64,000 bases of DNA, taken from Rhizodiscina lignyota (Eukaryota > Ascomycota > Dothideomycetes > Aulographales > Rhizodiscinaceae). The translations under genes and the position numbers were made by a program. The notes under the pieces were generated by a model. The model did not search any database. It saw nothing but the letters and a program-made list of their open reading frames with translations, and was not told the origin of the DNA. Numbering within the stretch: position 1 is the stretch's first letter; every line of letters starts with the position of its first letter. Positions 44,251 through 57,574 of the stretch are shown here, in pieces. Location of the stretch: the NCBI GenBank assembly GCA_010015805.1, contig ML978122.1, positions 2,452,453 to 2,516,452 on the forward strand. Direction: 5' to 3'.

Positions 44251-45458
44251 GTTGGCGGGATTTGGAAATTGGACTCTCTCTGATAGATTCAGATATCGTC
44301 AGAGTTCACGGAGTTATAGGTTTTAAAAGTAAAAGACAATGAACGTGTAGGAAGGATTGATGGAAGTCGTTGGCAGGCAGGCGGCGTTTCATGCTCGCGC
44401 CAGGAACGATGAAGTCACTGTCACTCCCCAAGCCTTCGGCGAATTGTTTTTCCGAATCCGCAGTTGGATTGACGCCGAAGGAGCTGCCCCGGCTGGAGAG
44501 CGTCCCTGATGTGCATGCACATTCGCATTCACCAGATACTAACACATATATAAAAACATCAAAGTTCTCTCTGCCACGAATAGGCGTAGTGGCGTACTTG
44601 GGGCATCGGTTCCTCCGCTCGCACCTCCTTCAACCCTGGGATACCCAATCACGGGCCAGGTTTGCGGGTTCGAGAAGTTTAGGGCATCCCATTGTTGGTT
44701 GGCTCGGCCCTTTACTTTTGCTATTTCTTTTTCATGTATAGATCTTATTTTTAAAAATTGGTTCTGATACCTAAATAATTTCTTTTGTTTCTTTTTGTTG
44801 GGTGGTTAACAACGTGGTGGGCGACCAACCTCAAGAACAAAGCGGGAACTAAGACACCTGATACATAACACACAGCATCGCCTCAGACTTTAGAGACAGA
44901 CTGCGTGCAGCGTTGGTGCGGGGCGCTAGAAATTGAGTACATACGGTACTGTGATAAAGTCTGGCAAGTTTTAATATCTCCCGGTGCTTAGAACGGATTG
45001 GACTCTGTGGATATAGTCGTGCAAAAACTTTGAGCATGTTTCCATATACCACAATCTTGGGTCGACATGGGATTCATAACCATCGGAGACGAGGCTCTGC
45101 CAAATTCACGAAATCCTCAGACCTTGGAACAACTTCAACTCTACCAACATCTTTCTTTCACTAAGACGAAGAGTATCTATGGCCTTCACCTCTTCTCGGC
45201 TTTGTTTCATTACAAAAGAGTTGTGCCTTTCAAAACTATTACACAGCAAACAAGGAAGGAATGCTGTCTTTGAGGCGCCACACCACAATTCTCTTTATTT
45301 CTTTCTTGATATGACGATTATGAGCTTCCCACAAATTTCACCATGTATTGGGCTAATTCACGTAATTCCGGAACAAGAGTAAGGATCTTCTTAGAAATTT
45401 GACCAACTGGCCGGTTTGGCAATCACATCTTCCAACTTTATTTCTGCTTGCTGTCGCA
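44251..45458. other. Divergent region, R-SNARE / secreted protein
   Basis: About 1.2 kb. It should hold the promoters of both genes. T-rich near 44750. No supported gene or repeat. Confidence 0.45.
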
Positions 45459-46056
45459 ATGCATTACATCTTCAGCTTTATCGCTGCCATTGCAGCATTT
45501 CAATGCATCTCCGCAGCGCCTCTCGATTTAGACGTTGCCACGAGCATTGTAAAGAACAGCACTCTGCTCGAAGAACGAGGAGATGTAGTTGGATCATTAG
45601 TAAGACCCTCCGCCCTTCTATCCAAGTCTACCCGACCGTACACTAACATAATCACAGACATATTACTGCCAGGGTGAAAAATGGAAAAACTGCATCCCAG
45701 ACTGGATCCCCTTCGAGCACTGCCGCGTTGTCCATGCACGAGGTTACTTCGAGAACCTTGGTTCCTTCCGTCCTGACCAACCGTCTGTTTGTATGCTCTT
45801 CACCAACGCCCACTGCTGGTGGCAACCAGGCAACGGGAAAAACAAGATACTGTATTGGCCAGGCAGTGGCAACCTCGACGCTCTTGGGATGCGTGGTACA
45901 CAAAGCATCGTCTGCGGTGCAAAGGGCTCCCAGTTTGACAAGGACCTGAAGGCCAAGCCCAACCAGTTACAGCCAGGACACTGGTACTCGCATCACCCGT
46001 CTTCAGTCCGCCCCCTCGCGCCGTGGGGAAATGTGAAACAACCCTCCAGGTCATAA
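45459..46056 (+). CDS. Secreted six-cysteine protein (effector-like)
   Basis: 179-aa precursor from exons 45459-45599 and 45658-46056; the 58-nt intron (GTAAGA..TCACAG, branch ACTAAC) joins DVVGSL to TYYCQGEKW. The start MHYIFSFIAAIAAFQCISAA is a clear signal peptide with probable cleavage after SAA. The mature chain has six cysteines, all in exon 2 (TYYC, KNC, EHC, SVC, AHC, IVC), enough for three disulfides, and is Trp- and aromatic-rich. The LGSFRPD..SVCML..AHCWW block recalls small secreted beta-rich fungal proteins, but I cannot name the family. A frame beginning further upstream lacks a suitable ATG. An extracellular role (host or microbe interaction, wall) is inference. Confidence 0.72.
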
Positions 46057-47009
46057 GTAGCACGACCACCAATTGTAGCAACTGGGGCCGGAAGATCGAT
46101 TGGATCAGACATTCTTGGATAATAAGAATTTGGCCGCGGTATTCGCGTTCGAGGGTGATGAAACAGTTTTCCGTAGGGCAAACGGTAAGACTGAGGCGAG
46201 CAGTTCTTCCACATCTAATTAAGCGGGATGGTCTCTGAAACATTAGTTCTATGTTCGGTGGAGCATATAAAACACAGAATCATACTTTTAAAACTTTGTC
46301 CTACATTGATTACAGAGGCTATACATCATATCTGTGCGGTATTTCGAAAGCTGCCGCTAACCTTCTTGTCACCCTCAAGTTAGGTCGTGTAAGTGTTCAA
46401 ACACATAGAGCCTTTAGAAGCCTAGCCATCGATCTTGCGATGCGTGCGTAGCGCGGATGAAAGAACACAGGTTTCGAGGGAGTTTAGCAAAATTGAACAT
46501 TCTAATATGCATCCCTGGGTCACGATCCACCTCTCAGGGCGAGCCCGATCTTAGGTACTTTGTCTTTAGAGCAGTCTTGACTTCGCATGTATATTGCAAC
46601 TAACTTGGTTCTTTTTGAGTTCGGCGGTTTGACCATCCCCGGACTCTTGGGACGTTTCCTAACTGCAAATTACGCTGGCATCGCCGCCTTCGTTCCTCAA
46701 GTCACACGGCATCTATCTTAGGATAGCGCAGATGCGCCACAATTATTGGCAGCTGAAAACCCGCCTACCCCCCAACCTCGCTCAGAAGGCAGCTTTAGTG
46801 TCCACTTTCGCTCATCATCTCGAAATTCGTTTTTGAGGTTTGAATCATTTCAGTAAGATACTGTGTCTGACGTCAAATTTCATTCCCACCTGAATAGAGA
46901 AGACCAGGGAGCTGGTTTTGACACAACGGCTGATAATGAGACACTCCAAGCCTTGCGTGCGTCGGACTCATTCCTTGAGCTAAGAAGTCGACAATTTGCG
47001 GCCACGAAA
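46057..47009. other. Upstream region of the TPR-ankyrin-TIR-like gene
   Basis: About 950 bp. The last 150 bases (from 46857) are open and coding-like in the frame of the downstream gene but contain no ATG, so a 5' exon may be missing here. The rest shows nothing. Confidence 0.4.
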
Positions 47010-48859
47010 ATGACAGCGGCACTCAGAGAATGGGAGCAGCATATGAAGCGAGGGCGGCAGCATGTTGAACACGCCGAGTTGGAAGATGCACTGAAATCAT
47101 ATAACACCGCACTCCATATTTGTGAGTCTGTTACAGATTTTCCGAACGCGACACATTGCAGGCGTTTAGTCCTCAATGGACTTGGCCGCACCATCCGACG
47201 ACTTGGAAAATATGCTCAAGCAGTGGACCTTCTGAACGAAGGGCTCGCGGGCCTTGACCTATGCCCCGATCTCGTTGAGATGAGTTTGGAGCTAGCAGAG
47301 ATATATCTATATCAAAACCAAATAGAGGATGCAAAATACCTTTTGGAAAAGTCATGCGAGACGGCTAAACACCTACAATATGAAGAAGGGCTATGCCGAG
47401 CTATTGGAAATCTAGGCAAGGTCAACTACGAATTGTCGCAACGGAATCACGACCCTAAATTGTTGGAGGAAGGAATCCAACAACTTTTGGAACGCATTCA
47501 GTACGCACGCAATATTCGACAGACCAACGAGGCCACGAGGCCAGATCCAGCTGCAGAAGAGCGGTACCTTGAGATGATTCGTTTGGAGTCCACCGGAATG
47601 TCGCGCCTCTCGCGCTGCTACTCAGTTCGCGGAGACAAAGAGAAGGCTTTACTTACGGCGTCAGATGCTTTGAAGCTAATAGCGGGCTCGCCGAACATTC
47701 ATTCAGCAGCCATGTCACATCTTTTCTACGGACTTGCGTTGCAGCGGAATGGGCAAGCTGAGGAGGCCTTGAAACATTTCAACCCAGCTATCAGTTGTAC
47801 GCCGGCTCTTGCGTTGTGTCACGAGCCTTCTAAGGAGCATCGCGAGTATTTGAAGGAGCTAGTAGATGCAGGTGCAGATATGGATCGCCTTGATAAGAAT
47901 GGATACAGTGCATTGGACTACGCCGTCTTCAGCGGCGACGTGGACTTCGAGAAACTCGTGTTGGATGGAATGCACCGGAATGCGGAGCGCAGAATCAACG
48001 AACTGTACAATGAGGCTAAGCTACGCAAATTGCTTCGTGTGTTATTCCAAGAGAAAGTTCGACCGCTACTTCAACGAAGCAGGGACGGCAACACGCTGCA
48101 GAATGTGAGGCGGATGTATGCAGACGAGCTTGCAGGAAATGATGAGAAGAATCCCAACCTTGATGGCTTAAAATTCGTACGGTATTTCGACTTTAAGAGC
48201 CTAGGCAGACTTCCTACATATAGTGACGATCTGACAAACCCATGGACACCGAAGCCAGTAGATATCGGAGTCGAGAGTGGCGATGTGGCTGACTTCTTGA
48301 TCTTCTTCTCGTATAAATGGATGAATAGAGAGGGATTGGGAACTGGACAGTCGCCTGATGATGATTCCAATACGCAGTATTTTCGCATGGTAAATGCAGT
48401 GGAGAACTTCCTGCAACGTCATCCAGATATACAAGAGGAAAGACTGGGAATTTGGGTGGTGAGTCAGTGAATGGCAAGTTACTAATGAAAGAGGAGCTAA
48501 CATGTTTATAGGACTTTGCTTGCATCAATCAGAGGAACCCGGCGCCTGGTGTTTCTGCTCTTCCGATTATCGTTGCTCAGTGCGACGCGGTAATTAGCCT
48601 CGTCGATGCGGAGTACTACGATCGTGCTTGGTGCTGTGTGGAAGTCCTGATTATTCAGGCATTGAAGAGATCCTATAGTCGACATTACTATTGGTTTGAA
48701 TACGTCGAAGCGCAGGGATATTCGGAAGAAAAGGCTGTCGGAGTGCTTCGAGAAGGACGGGGGGATCTGGCGATTGGCGTCGCGGGCAAACATTTGACTT
48801 TCGAGGAAGATCGGCGCAAGGTGTTATTCCTCGAAAGACAGAGCAAGCTTCTCGGTTAG
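47010..48859 (+). CDS. TPR-ankyrin-TIR-like protein
   Basis: Multidomain protein of at least 598 aa from exons 47010-48458 and 48512-48859; the 53-nt intron (GTGAGT..TATAG, branch GCTAAC) joins LGIWV to DFACINQ. I start at ATG 47010, but the frame is open and protein-like back to 46857, so the true N-terminus may be longer. Residues about 1-260 are TPR-like helical repeats (ALKSYNTALHICE, YAQAVDLLNEGL, ALLTASDALKLI, AEEALKHFNPAI). One ankyrin-like repeat follows (YLKELVDAGADMD..GYSALDYAVFSGDV). The C-terminal domain begins DFLIFFSYKW (about 428-437) and has WVDFACINQ, ALPIIVAQCDAVISL and YYDRAWCCVEVLII, a pattern shared by TIR and HET-related domains; Glu527 in WCCVEV is at the place of the TIR NADase Glu. 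Function as a cell-death or signalling protein is inference. Confidence 0.75.
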
Positions 48860-49228
48860 ATATTAAATGCTAGAGGCTATCAAAAGAGCAGGAAGAGGTA
48901 GGAAAGGAGCTTCGGTAGGGTAATTTGAATGGTACGACAGTACAAGCTGTCGAGGCCGCTAAAGTCACATTCTCATACGAACATTAGACCAAATCCTCCT
49001 TCTAGCTGCTGTCAAATGCTCCGAATGTCAAGTACTAACATTGTGAAGTCTGCGGAATAGCGATATATTAACTATATCTTTATAGACTTGTGGGGGAGAG
49101 ACATTAAGGTCTAAACCAAAAATTTGGCTCGTGACAGGGGGTGGCTCGCGACCCAGGGATGGGCATTAGAAATGTTGTTGACCACCGCCAGCGAAAGTCT
49201 TCCGGGGACTATTATACATATTGAGTTT
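48860..49228. other. Convergent 3' region
   Basis: 369 bp between the TPR-TIR-like gene and the VBA-type transporter. Nothing seen. Confidence 0.4.
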
Positions 49229-51161
49229 CTATGCATGAGGGTGATTCGACGGCTTTGGAATCGGCTCGACTCCATCGACTGGTTCAACTACAGCGTCTTC
49301 AGCATCCCGCACCACCGCCACTCCTTCATTAGCATCTTCTTCTTCGTCTTTGCTCTTATCATTCGGTCCTCTCCAGCCCGTGCCCGCTTGCGCCAAGATA
49401 AATACTGCAGCCAAGCCAGCTGCCGATGCGAATAGCCCTCTAATCGCACTCACATAACCTGTCACAGCAACCGCCTTTTCTACGCCGGTCAATTGTTTTA
49501 CAAGAGCCGGACTACCCAATAATTTTCGGATTAACGGTCCTTCACCCGTTAGTCCCTCTTTCGCAAATCCGTCTTCCAATGTAGCACGTAGAATACGGCT
49601 AAAGACGCCCCCGCCAATGGCAGACCCAAAAGAACCAGCGAAGCCCCGGAAGGTCGCAAGTAGTGCGCTGACGATGAAGTGACTTTCAGGGAGGGTGAGA
49701 TGTAGGACATGTGCGAGCGTATAGTTGAGAGCAGCGCCGACAGTGAGGCCGTTCGCGAACGTTGCGAGAACGTAAACTGCTGGGTGAATGGAGGGAGTTG
49801 AGGCAAGAGATAGAATCAATAACGTTATTGGGAAAAGAACAAATGTCACGACGCAGGCACTTCACATGTCAGTACGATTGCAGTTTCAGTAGGGTTGTAC
49901 ACGTACGCGTAAAAGCTGCCAGCTCTGCGGATGTGGATCCAGCCCACGACGAGACCGCCGAGCGCGAAGCCACCGTTGGTTGGGATGAGGATTGTCCCCG
50001 CCGTCGCCGGAGACCAGCCGCGAACGGCAATTGAATACACAGGGGTATAAAAGAGGACGCACCACCGGCACATCATGAAACCAGCCGTTGCGAGACACGA
50101 AAGCAAAACGCCACGTGATTTCAAGACAATGACTGGTATGATCGGATCCTTTGCGATGTAGATTTCGTTGAGGACGAAGAGTGGTAGTAAGATGAGCGAG
50201 ATGATAATGGGTATAACGAGGATCTTTGAAGCCGACAACCCGATCAAGAGGAATGTGATACCGCCAATCTAATGATGTTAGTTGCTGGGAGTACCCTGAG
50301 TGGGAATGGATATAATCTTACCAATGCGAGAGCGCCGACATAATCTAATCTCAATAGTTTTCTTGCTAGTGGAATAGACTCTTTTCCAGAGCTCTTGTTT
50401 TTTGAAAAAGCCTTTGGAATGGCAAACAGAAGCACGAAGCCTGCTACAAAAGTAAATGGCGCCTGTATCCAAAATACGAATCTCTGTAAAAGGTTGTCAG
50501 CGCTTTCGCGATCTGCAAAGAATGGCAGACATACCCATCCAGTAAGGGGCAATAAGGCTCCGGCCACGATTGCGCCAAGGGCAACACCAACCGTGTAGCC
50601 ACTATTAAGCATTCCAATTAAAAGCCCTCTCTTCTCTGTCGACGCTAATTGCAACACAATGATGATTGCAACAGAGAATACACCCGCTCCTCCTATTCCT
50701 TGTACTGCCCGTCCGACAATGAACTCCTTAAACGATCTAGCAAATGCAGCAATCAACGAACCAACTGCAAAGAAAATGGTTGCGTAGAATATACATCGCC
50801 GGGGTGAGAAAGTAGCGCTCAGACGCCCCATTATGGGAGCAAAACTGGACATGGATACGAGATATGCCGATGTGAACCAGGTCACTTCTTCATAAGCGTC
50901 GAGATCAGCGGCAATTGATGATTGAATTGTCGTGATCATGGACATGTTGGTGGCTTGGAAAAAGATCAGAACTCCGGTTGCAATGGTGATTGCAATACCG
51001 CGTATGACGCCGATGCCATTATCAACAGCGGAAGTACCCTTGCCGGCCGCGGTATCAGGAGGAGCTGGTGCTACAGTGCCATTCGAATCTGGCTTTGCGC
51101 TCGAACGTGATGAGGCCAGCAACGGCGTCTGTTCTCCCGCAGCGCTCGAGTCGTCAGGCAT
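49229..51161 (-). CDS. VBA-type vacuolar MFS transporter (DHA2-like, 14 TM)
   Basis: Major facilitator of 593 aa resembling vacuolar basic amino-acid transporters. Exons are 51161-50535, 50483-50322, 50268-49907 and 49859-49229, with introns of 51, 53 and 47 nt. The first intron is in frame. The start is ATG 51161 (MPDDSSAAGEQTPLL); a longer frame begins at a TTG. The N-terminal tail carries EQTPLL (acidic dileucine), then TM1 and EEVTWFTSAYLVSMSSFAPIMGRL, the signature loop region SPRRCIFY, and GRAVQGIGGAGVFSV (antiporter motif C-like). The C-terminal tail is acidic. Substrate assignment rests on family resemblance; drug efflux is the alternative. It is divergent from the PP2A gene. Confidence 0.88.
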
Positions 51162-51700
51162 GACTGGGAAGCCTGATCTATTCAAAAGACAAGAGCAAAG
51201 CCCTCATAGAAATTGTACAAGCACTGATTAAGACTGGAAAATGGAGATAAACATGGAAAGGAGTGTGACGACATTGCTATCAAAAAGTCTCAGATTACAT
51301 TACCAAGCAAGGAATGAGGTTGCGGCTCATCGGCATACCGAACGCGAATCCTTGAATCCTTCACGCTTCGCTTGTCGTTGGCGAATTGGGCTCAAGAGCG
51401 CCGGGAGCGGAAAAATAACGCCCCGCCGGCCCCAAAGCTTGGGCGGCCCTTGCAATCATCAACAGCTCCCCAGATTCAAAGCCAAGTACCCACCAACCCA
51501 CATAGAACGCGCCCAAAACCCCGCGGACGTACCACTTCACACTTTCAAAGATACCCACTTGCATTAATTGTTGTTTCTTTCACTTCTTTTAACCTACCTC
51601 GCTCCTGCCTTCAACACCTTTGCCTAACAACAAGACCCACTCCTGATCGAACGTCATTGGCACGAGAGCAGCTGAGTCGGCACACTGCCTTGAGTTCAAC
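51162..51700. other. Divergent promoter region, VBA-type gene / PP2A
   Basis: 539 bp. Contains a CT-rich stretch ahead of the PP2A start. No gene seen. Confidence 0.4.
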
Positions 51701-52964
<1,264 letters not shown>

Positions 52965-53656
52965 ATTCTTTCCCTTCCTGAAAAGCGCACGAGGATAATG
53001 AGGGGAGCATATTGGCGCATCACACTGGGGTTAGCGTGTCCAGCTTTTTCATTCAGGCTCACGGTGTCTCTTTCATGTGAGCTTGATAGACTGTACATAT
53101 GCGCTTCAGCCTATCATGACCTACCCAAGACATGGCGAAAAAGTAAAAAGTGTAGTTCTTCTGGCTTGACGTCGGAGAAAGAGCGAGCAAGCGACATTGG
53201 AGAGGAGCTGAACTTTTGCCGACTCTTCAACAGGATGAGCGGACGAAGTTGGTCTGCGGAAGTTTTAGAAAATTCATGATGATTGTATTTGTAGAATGAA
53301 ATTTGCTTCCTAGTCTTCTTTGTGCAGTGCTAAAGCCTTGTTACCGTGCCTATGTGCGCTAAGTTGGCCTACTTGAGGGAGAGAGGGTAGTCGAATGTGA
53401 AGCGAGGTGCGATACATAGTGATAGGATAGATTTACTCTTCGCGAGAGCTGAGACGGTGTCTGAAAGCTTATTCGATATGCTCCGAATAGCATCTATCAA
53501 GTTTGTTACAACTGCGACTGTCATAGTCTAATGCCAAAATAGTTTCCACCATAGCCCACGTGATGCAGTTTTGGGTCATTCTCCTTCATCACTTCATCAA
53601 ATCATACATATCATAAGCCTATCATACACCGCAACGCCTTTTGATCAATTTGCAGC
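52965..53656. other. Convergent 3' region, PP2A / PI31-like gene
   Basis: 692 bp. Short frames only; nothing else seen. Confidence 0.4.
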
Positions 53657-54896
53657 TCAAATGAAATCTCCACTTCCAAACCCACCAAACGGATTCGGCG
53701 GGGCACCTCCAAAGCCTCCTCGTCCACCGCTTCCTCTTGGCGGGCCTCTCTGTCCTGGATTCACAGGATCAAACCTCGCACCCGGCGGCGCCTGAGGATC
53801 AAATCCACCTCCCTCTCCACCGAGGCCACCGAACATGGGGTCGTCGAATGTAGGATGCATCCCGCCACCGCCTATTCCGCCAGTCGCAGGATGTCCCGGT
53901 CCGAGGAACGGCCTCATCGGATCGTGTGGGCCGAGTCCAGGAGGATACAGGTCCCGTTCACCAATGCCCATCGGTGGACCTCTAAAGCCGGGACCCCCAC
54001 GACCTGGTGGTCGATTGACCTCGTACTCGTCTGTGAAGCCTGGAGGATACAGCTCTCCTGGATCTCTGCGTGGGCGCGGTGGCATCGCTAATGGATCGTG
54101 GATACCATATGGATTCGGTCGTGCAGGTTCGGGGAGGTCACCGTGCGGTAGCGGCTGCCGCGGTTGACCCTCACGACTCGCACCCGGTCTTACGCCATCT
54201 GCGGCACGGTCTTCCGATGAAGTGTTGTTTGCATCGGCTGTCTCCTCGTAGCCGGGTTTCGAGATACCTGGCGCCAGTTTCTGCACGATGCGCTGCTTCA
54301 GCAGGACACCGATGTCTGAGAGTCTACCCGGCGACTGGAAGAAATCGTTCAGCAGCCTGTGTTTTGCATCTTCGATATCGCCTTCTAGTCTGTCTGATAT
54401 GGTGTTTTCGGTGGCGATGCGTAGGGGATATGTGTTGGATGGGCGGACGAACTCGAGGGGTGTGAGGTCGAAGGAGTAGTGCTTGTCGTCGCCATCGCCC
54501 ATGCCGGAGACGATGGCTTTGCGGAGCATGCGGTTTATCTTGACAAGGAATTGCATAGAGGATTGGGTGTGGGCATAGGTGAAGGTGTAGGAGTTGTCGT
54601 TTTGGTTCCATGTTGACGGGAGGGGTTTTGGGTCGTCGGCTTCTGAGCGGCATTCTGCTTCATTGTCAGTGGTGATGCAGTTGATTTACGCGTGACGACT
54701 TACCGGACTTGTTTCTGCCTTCTCCGATCGAGAGGAGTCTGAATCCAACACCAATCATGCCCGCGTGCGCTGCTAGGGCGATGAGGTCGAACTCATCCTG
54801 GATTTGCTGCTCCTTCGACTTGTCGACGCTGAGGAGCATGAAGCCCGCGAGCGAGTCGGCACTGAACGGATTGCCTGCCGCGTTTTGAGGCGCCAT
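53657..54896 (-). CDS. PI31-like proteasome regulator
   Basis: Proteasome inhibitor PI31/Fub1-type protein of about 396-397 aa. Exon 1 is 54896-54704; exon 2 is 54657-53657 or 54654-53657, since the acceptor is a tandem AAGCAG and both choices keep the frame. The N-terminal FP-type domain (to about 170) includes MLLSVDKSKEQQIQDEFDLIALAAHAGMIG, STWNQNDNSYTFTYAHTQSS and FLVKINRMLRKAI. The C-terminal half is Pro/Gly/Arg-rich and disordered, with DPLAMPPRPRRDPGELYPPG and FDDPMFGG, as in PI31 relatives that enter the 20S chamber. No membrane segments. It ends FGGFGSGDFI. Confidence 0.88.
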
Positions 54897-55593
54897 GTTG
54901 AAGTGTATTGAAGATGAATGAAGGAAGAGAGGACTAAAACTTCTGTTATGTTATATAGACATTGTTTTACCGAGGCGGCAATGTCGATATGGAGAATTCC
55001 GTTCGACGTTCAGGCACCGACAGCTCTCACGAAGTGACGACACCGCTTTGGCGGGGCTTTGGGAGCTTGCGCCACATCCGAAAAGTGTGGCTGTCAAATA
55101 TGGGTACTATTAATACTGTCGAGCGGGACCCTCTATCTTGGAGTTGTTCGAAAAAGCATCTTAGAATTTCTACGCTAACTCACCAAGTCCAAGTAAGTTC
55201 TGTTGCACCTATCTCGGGGTGTGTAAGTTCACCAACGCTTCTAATATGAAGACTTCTACCCATGATAGTTGGAAGTTGAGCAGAGCGTCTGCACTGGCTT
55301 GACATTTTAACAACGGCCGAAACAGAGCCACAGCTCAAACTTTAGAAGCGATAGAAAGAAGTGATTGATTGAGAAGCATAACCCTAGAACCTATTCCAAG
55401 TCGTTTGCAGTTTGCCGAGTCACCTAGCAAATGACTCCGAATCCTATATGCAGCTCGTGAAATGCAGAGTCGAACACCGACGGAAGGAGTTCAAACCGAT
55501 GAGTCCCACTCCTCCCGGACCAAGACAACGTGCACCAGACTGTCGTCCGAATCTGACGGCCGTAAACTTTGCAACGTGAAACAGGAATTATGA
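54897..55593. other. PI31-like gene upstream region, past the 3' end of ATG18
   Basis: 697 bp between two minus-strand genes: the promoter of the PI31-like gene and the 3' UTR of ATG18. No supported gene. Confidence 0.4.
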
Positions 55594-57118
55594 TCACCAA
55601 ATACCTGAGCCTCTTCTTGTCGAGGGCACCGGTGATGCGGGCTTCTCGCTTGAGCCGAGCACTCTGTGTATACGTTTAGTATCATCGCATTGCCTGTCAG
55701 AGCCGAAAGACTTACGAATATTGAGACTCCATCACTCCCTCTCCGCCCTTCTCCAAGTCCAAGTTGAACACAAACATCACACCTTCGCTACTCACCACCA
55801 TCAATCTCGGGCCACTTCCGCTCATCGCCACAACTGTTCGAACAGGTCCTGCTGCAGTTGCACCTGCGCTCCTCGGAACCTTGGCCCACGCGAAGTCTCG
55901 CTGTGGCTCCCAAATCTCAGTGACACCCTTGGGCAGATATCCGCCTACACGCGCGGCGATGCCCATGCCCACGTTTTGAGACGTGCGTCGGATCATCGAA
56001 GCTAGCGTGGGGTGAAGTGGTTTGCGATCGCCAGAAATACTGTCAACCGCAGTACTCGATTCGTACGCGGCACTATCCATATCTTCACTACCTGGACTAG
56101 TGCTTCGGTCTCGCGAGCTCATCGAAGGATCGCGGTCAGTTGGACTCGCCGGTTCATCTGAACTTGACGCTTTGGTCGGAGTGACGAGGCGGAAGATATG
56201 CACCGTTTCAGTTGCGGAGGAAACGCAGAGGAGAGTAGAGGTTGAGTTGAACGACATGCAGAATATCCTTGCGGGAATGGAACCGCGGCGGAATTGGAAG
56301 AGTTTCTGGCCTTCTGGGACAGAAAAGACGCGAATGATGGTTCCCTTTTCGGATGCAGTTGCAAGTAGGGTACCTTCTTTGTTGAGCGAGATACATGATA
56401 GTGGTGCTTGGTGTGCTTCGATGACGTTGACGGATTCCAGCTTCGTCGCGTCAAAGATGAGAACTTCGCCGCTTGTTGGAGCTATGTGAGTGCCTGTTGG
56501 TGGAGCATGTGCTGGAGGGGCGAAAGTTGGGGCTGCCTTTTGCGGCAGAGGATAGACAAGGTAGTTGTTCGCTGAGGACGGTGACAGTGCAACGGTTGCT
56601 GTTTTTGTTAATATCTGCATTGCGTGCTACACGTAGACTGGCCTTACCATTCGGATTTGGCGATGTTTCCAGAGTACGCAACATCTTCATATTGCTAATG
56701 TCGTAGATGTAGATCTCGCCTTCGAGTACTACAATCAAGCGCTTTCGATTCATTCTCAGCGCGAGGATTCGGGTGGGGAACGTGAGTTCGCATATCGTTG
56801 ACTGCCGCTGCTCAAGGTTATTTGGTGCTGGAGTTGGCGAGTTTCTGGAAAGCGAACCTTTGTATTTATGATCCGCAGAAGTCTGGGTGAGAGAACGAGA
56901 GCAACCAGAGATGTAGAAAAGAGCATTTCCATCATCGCAACATCGCCTTCTTTGGCCTCGAAGTACTTTGAGAAAGGCTCGAGGGTATACTGTCGGAATC
57001 CTTTGGAGGTAGCTGGTATATCGTCAACTGGACTGCTTCGATGAAATACCTGATTTAGAATCATACCAACACCAAGGACACTATGGTCCTGGTTAAAGGT
57101 TACGAAGTTCAGAGCCAT
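55594..57118 (-). CDS. ATG18: PROPPIN autophagy protein Atg18
   Basis: WD40 beta-propeller that binds PI3P and PI(3,5)P2 and works with Atg2 in autophagosome growth, and in vacuole inheritance; 439 aa. Five exons: 57118-57067, 57012-56858, 56807-56648, 56598-55716 and 55663-55594; introns of 54, 50, 49 and 52 nt. The phosphoinositide-binding FRRG is at 225-228 in [14 protein letters not shown]. Family blocks are [73 protein letters not shown] and [16 protein letters not shown] Ser/Asp-rich insert (about 265-310) is the variable loop. Intron 2 has a GTTCGC donor and a tandem GAGCAG acceptor. The last exon ([14 protein letters not shown]..) is the least certain part. It is divergent from TYW4. 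Confidence 0.92.
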
Positions 57119-57574
57119 GGTGGTCGCGCTGCTGTGGTGTGGCGCTCGATGTCAGGTTGAAGGCGGGGACTCGTGTTGTTTGTTGACCAAGTCATGCGAG
57201 AGTCGGGGGAAAGCGCGATGCTACCGAGAACACATTTTGTGTTTAATCGAAAGTTTGACCACAGCTAACCGCGGACTTGTAGAACAGAATGCTGTGTGGC
57301 AACCTAACTATGAAGGTGGCCGGTCAAGCTTGAAGCTTTGGTGAGCTGCTGAGCTTCAGCCCACTTTCGGCCCCACGTGATGAGAGAATTTCTAGATTGG
57401 ATGACGATATTTTCTCCGACCATCTCTCCACGGGCCTTGAGCTTCATTTCGCATCTTAGTGGCTTCTACCTCTTTGTATACAGCTGTATGGGCATGCTTT
57501 GGCAATGTCAAGTATGATGAAACTGGTTCGGTGAAGAGCTTGGATTTCTTCCAATTGGGAGAAGTGAGCACAAA
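57119..57574. other. Divergent promoter region, ATG18 / TYW4
   Basis: 456 bp upstream of both genes. A CACGTGA word lies near 57376. No gene seen. Confidence 0.4.

Noticed and set aside
46732-46836. ATG at 46732 as start of the TPR-TIR-like gene
   Set aside because: Different frame, a stop before the gene, and no plausible donor to link the two.
55491-55661. Alternative ATG18 last exon reading [17 protein letters not shown]
   Set aside because: Uses the second AG of TACACAGAG; the first AG gives SVLGSSEKP, closer to the usual Atg18 C-terminus. Left as a lower-probability option.
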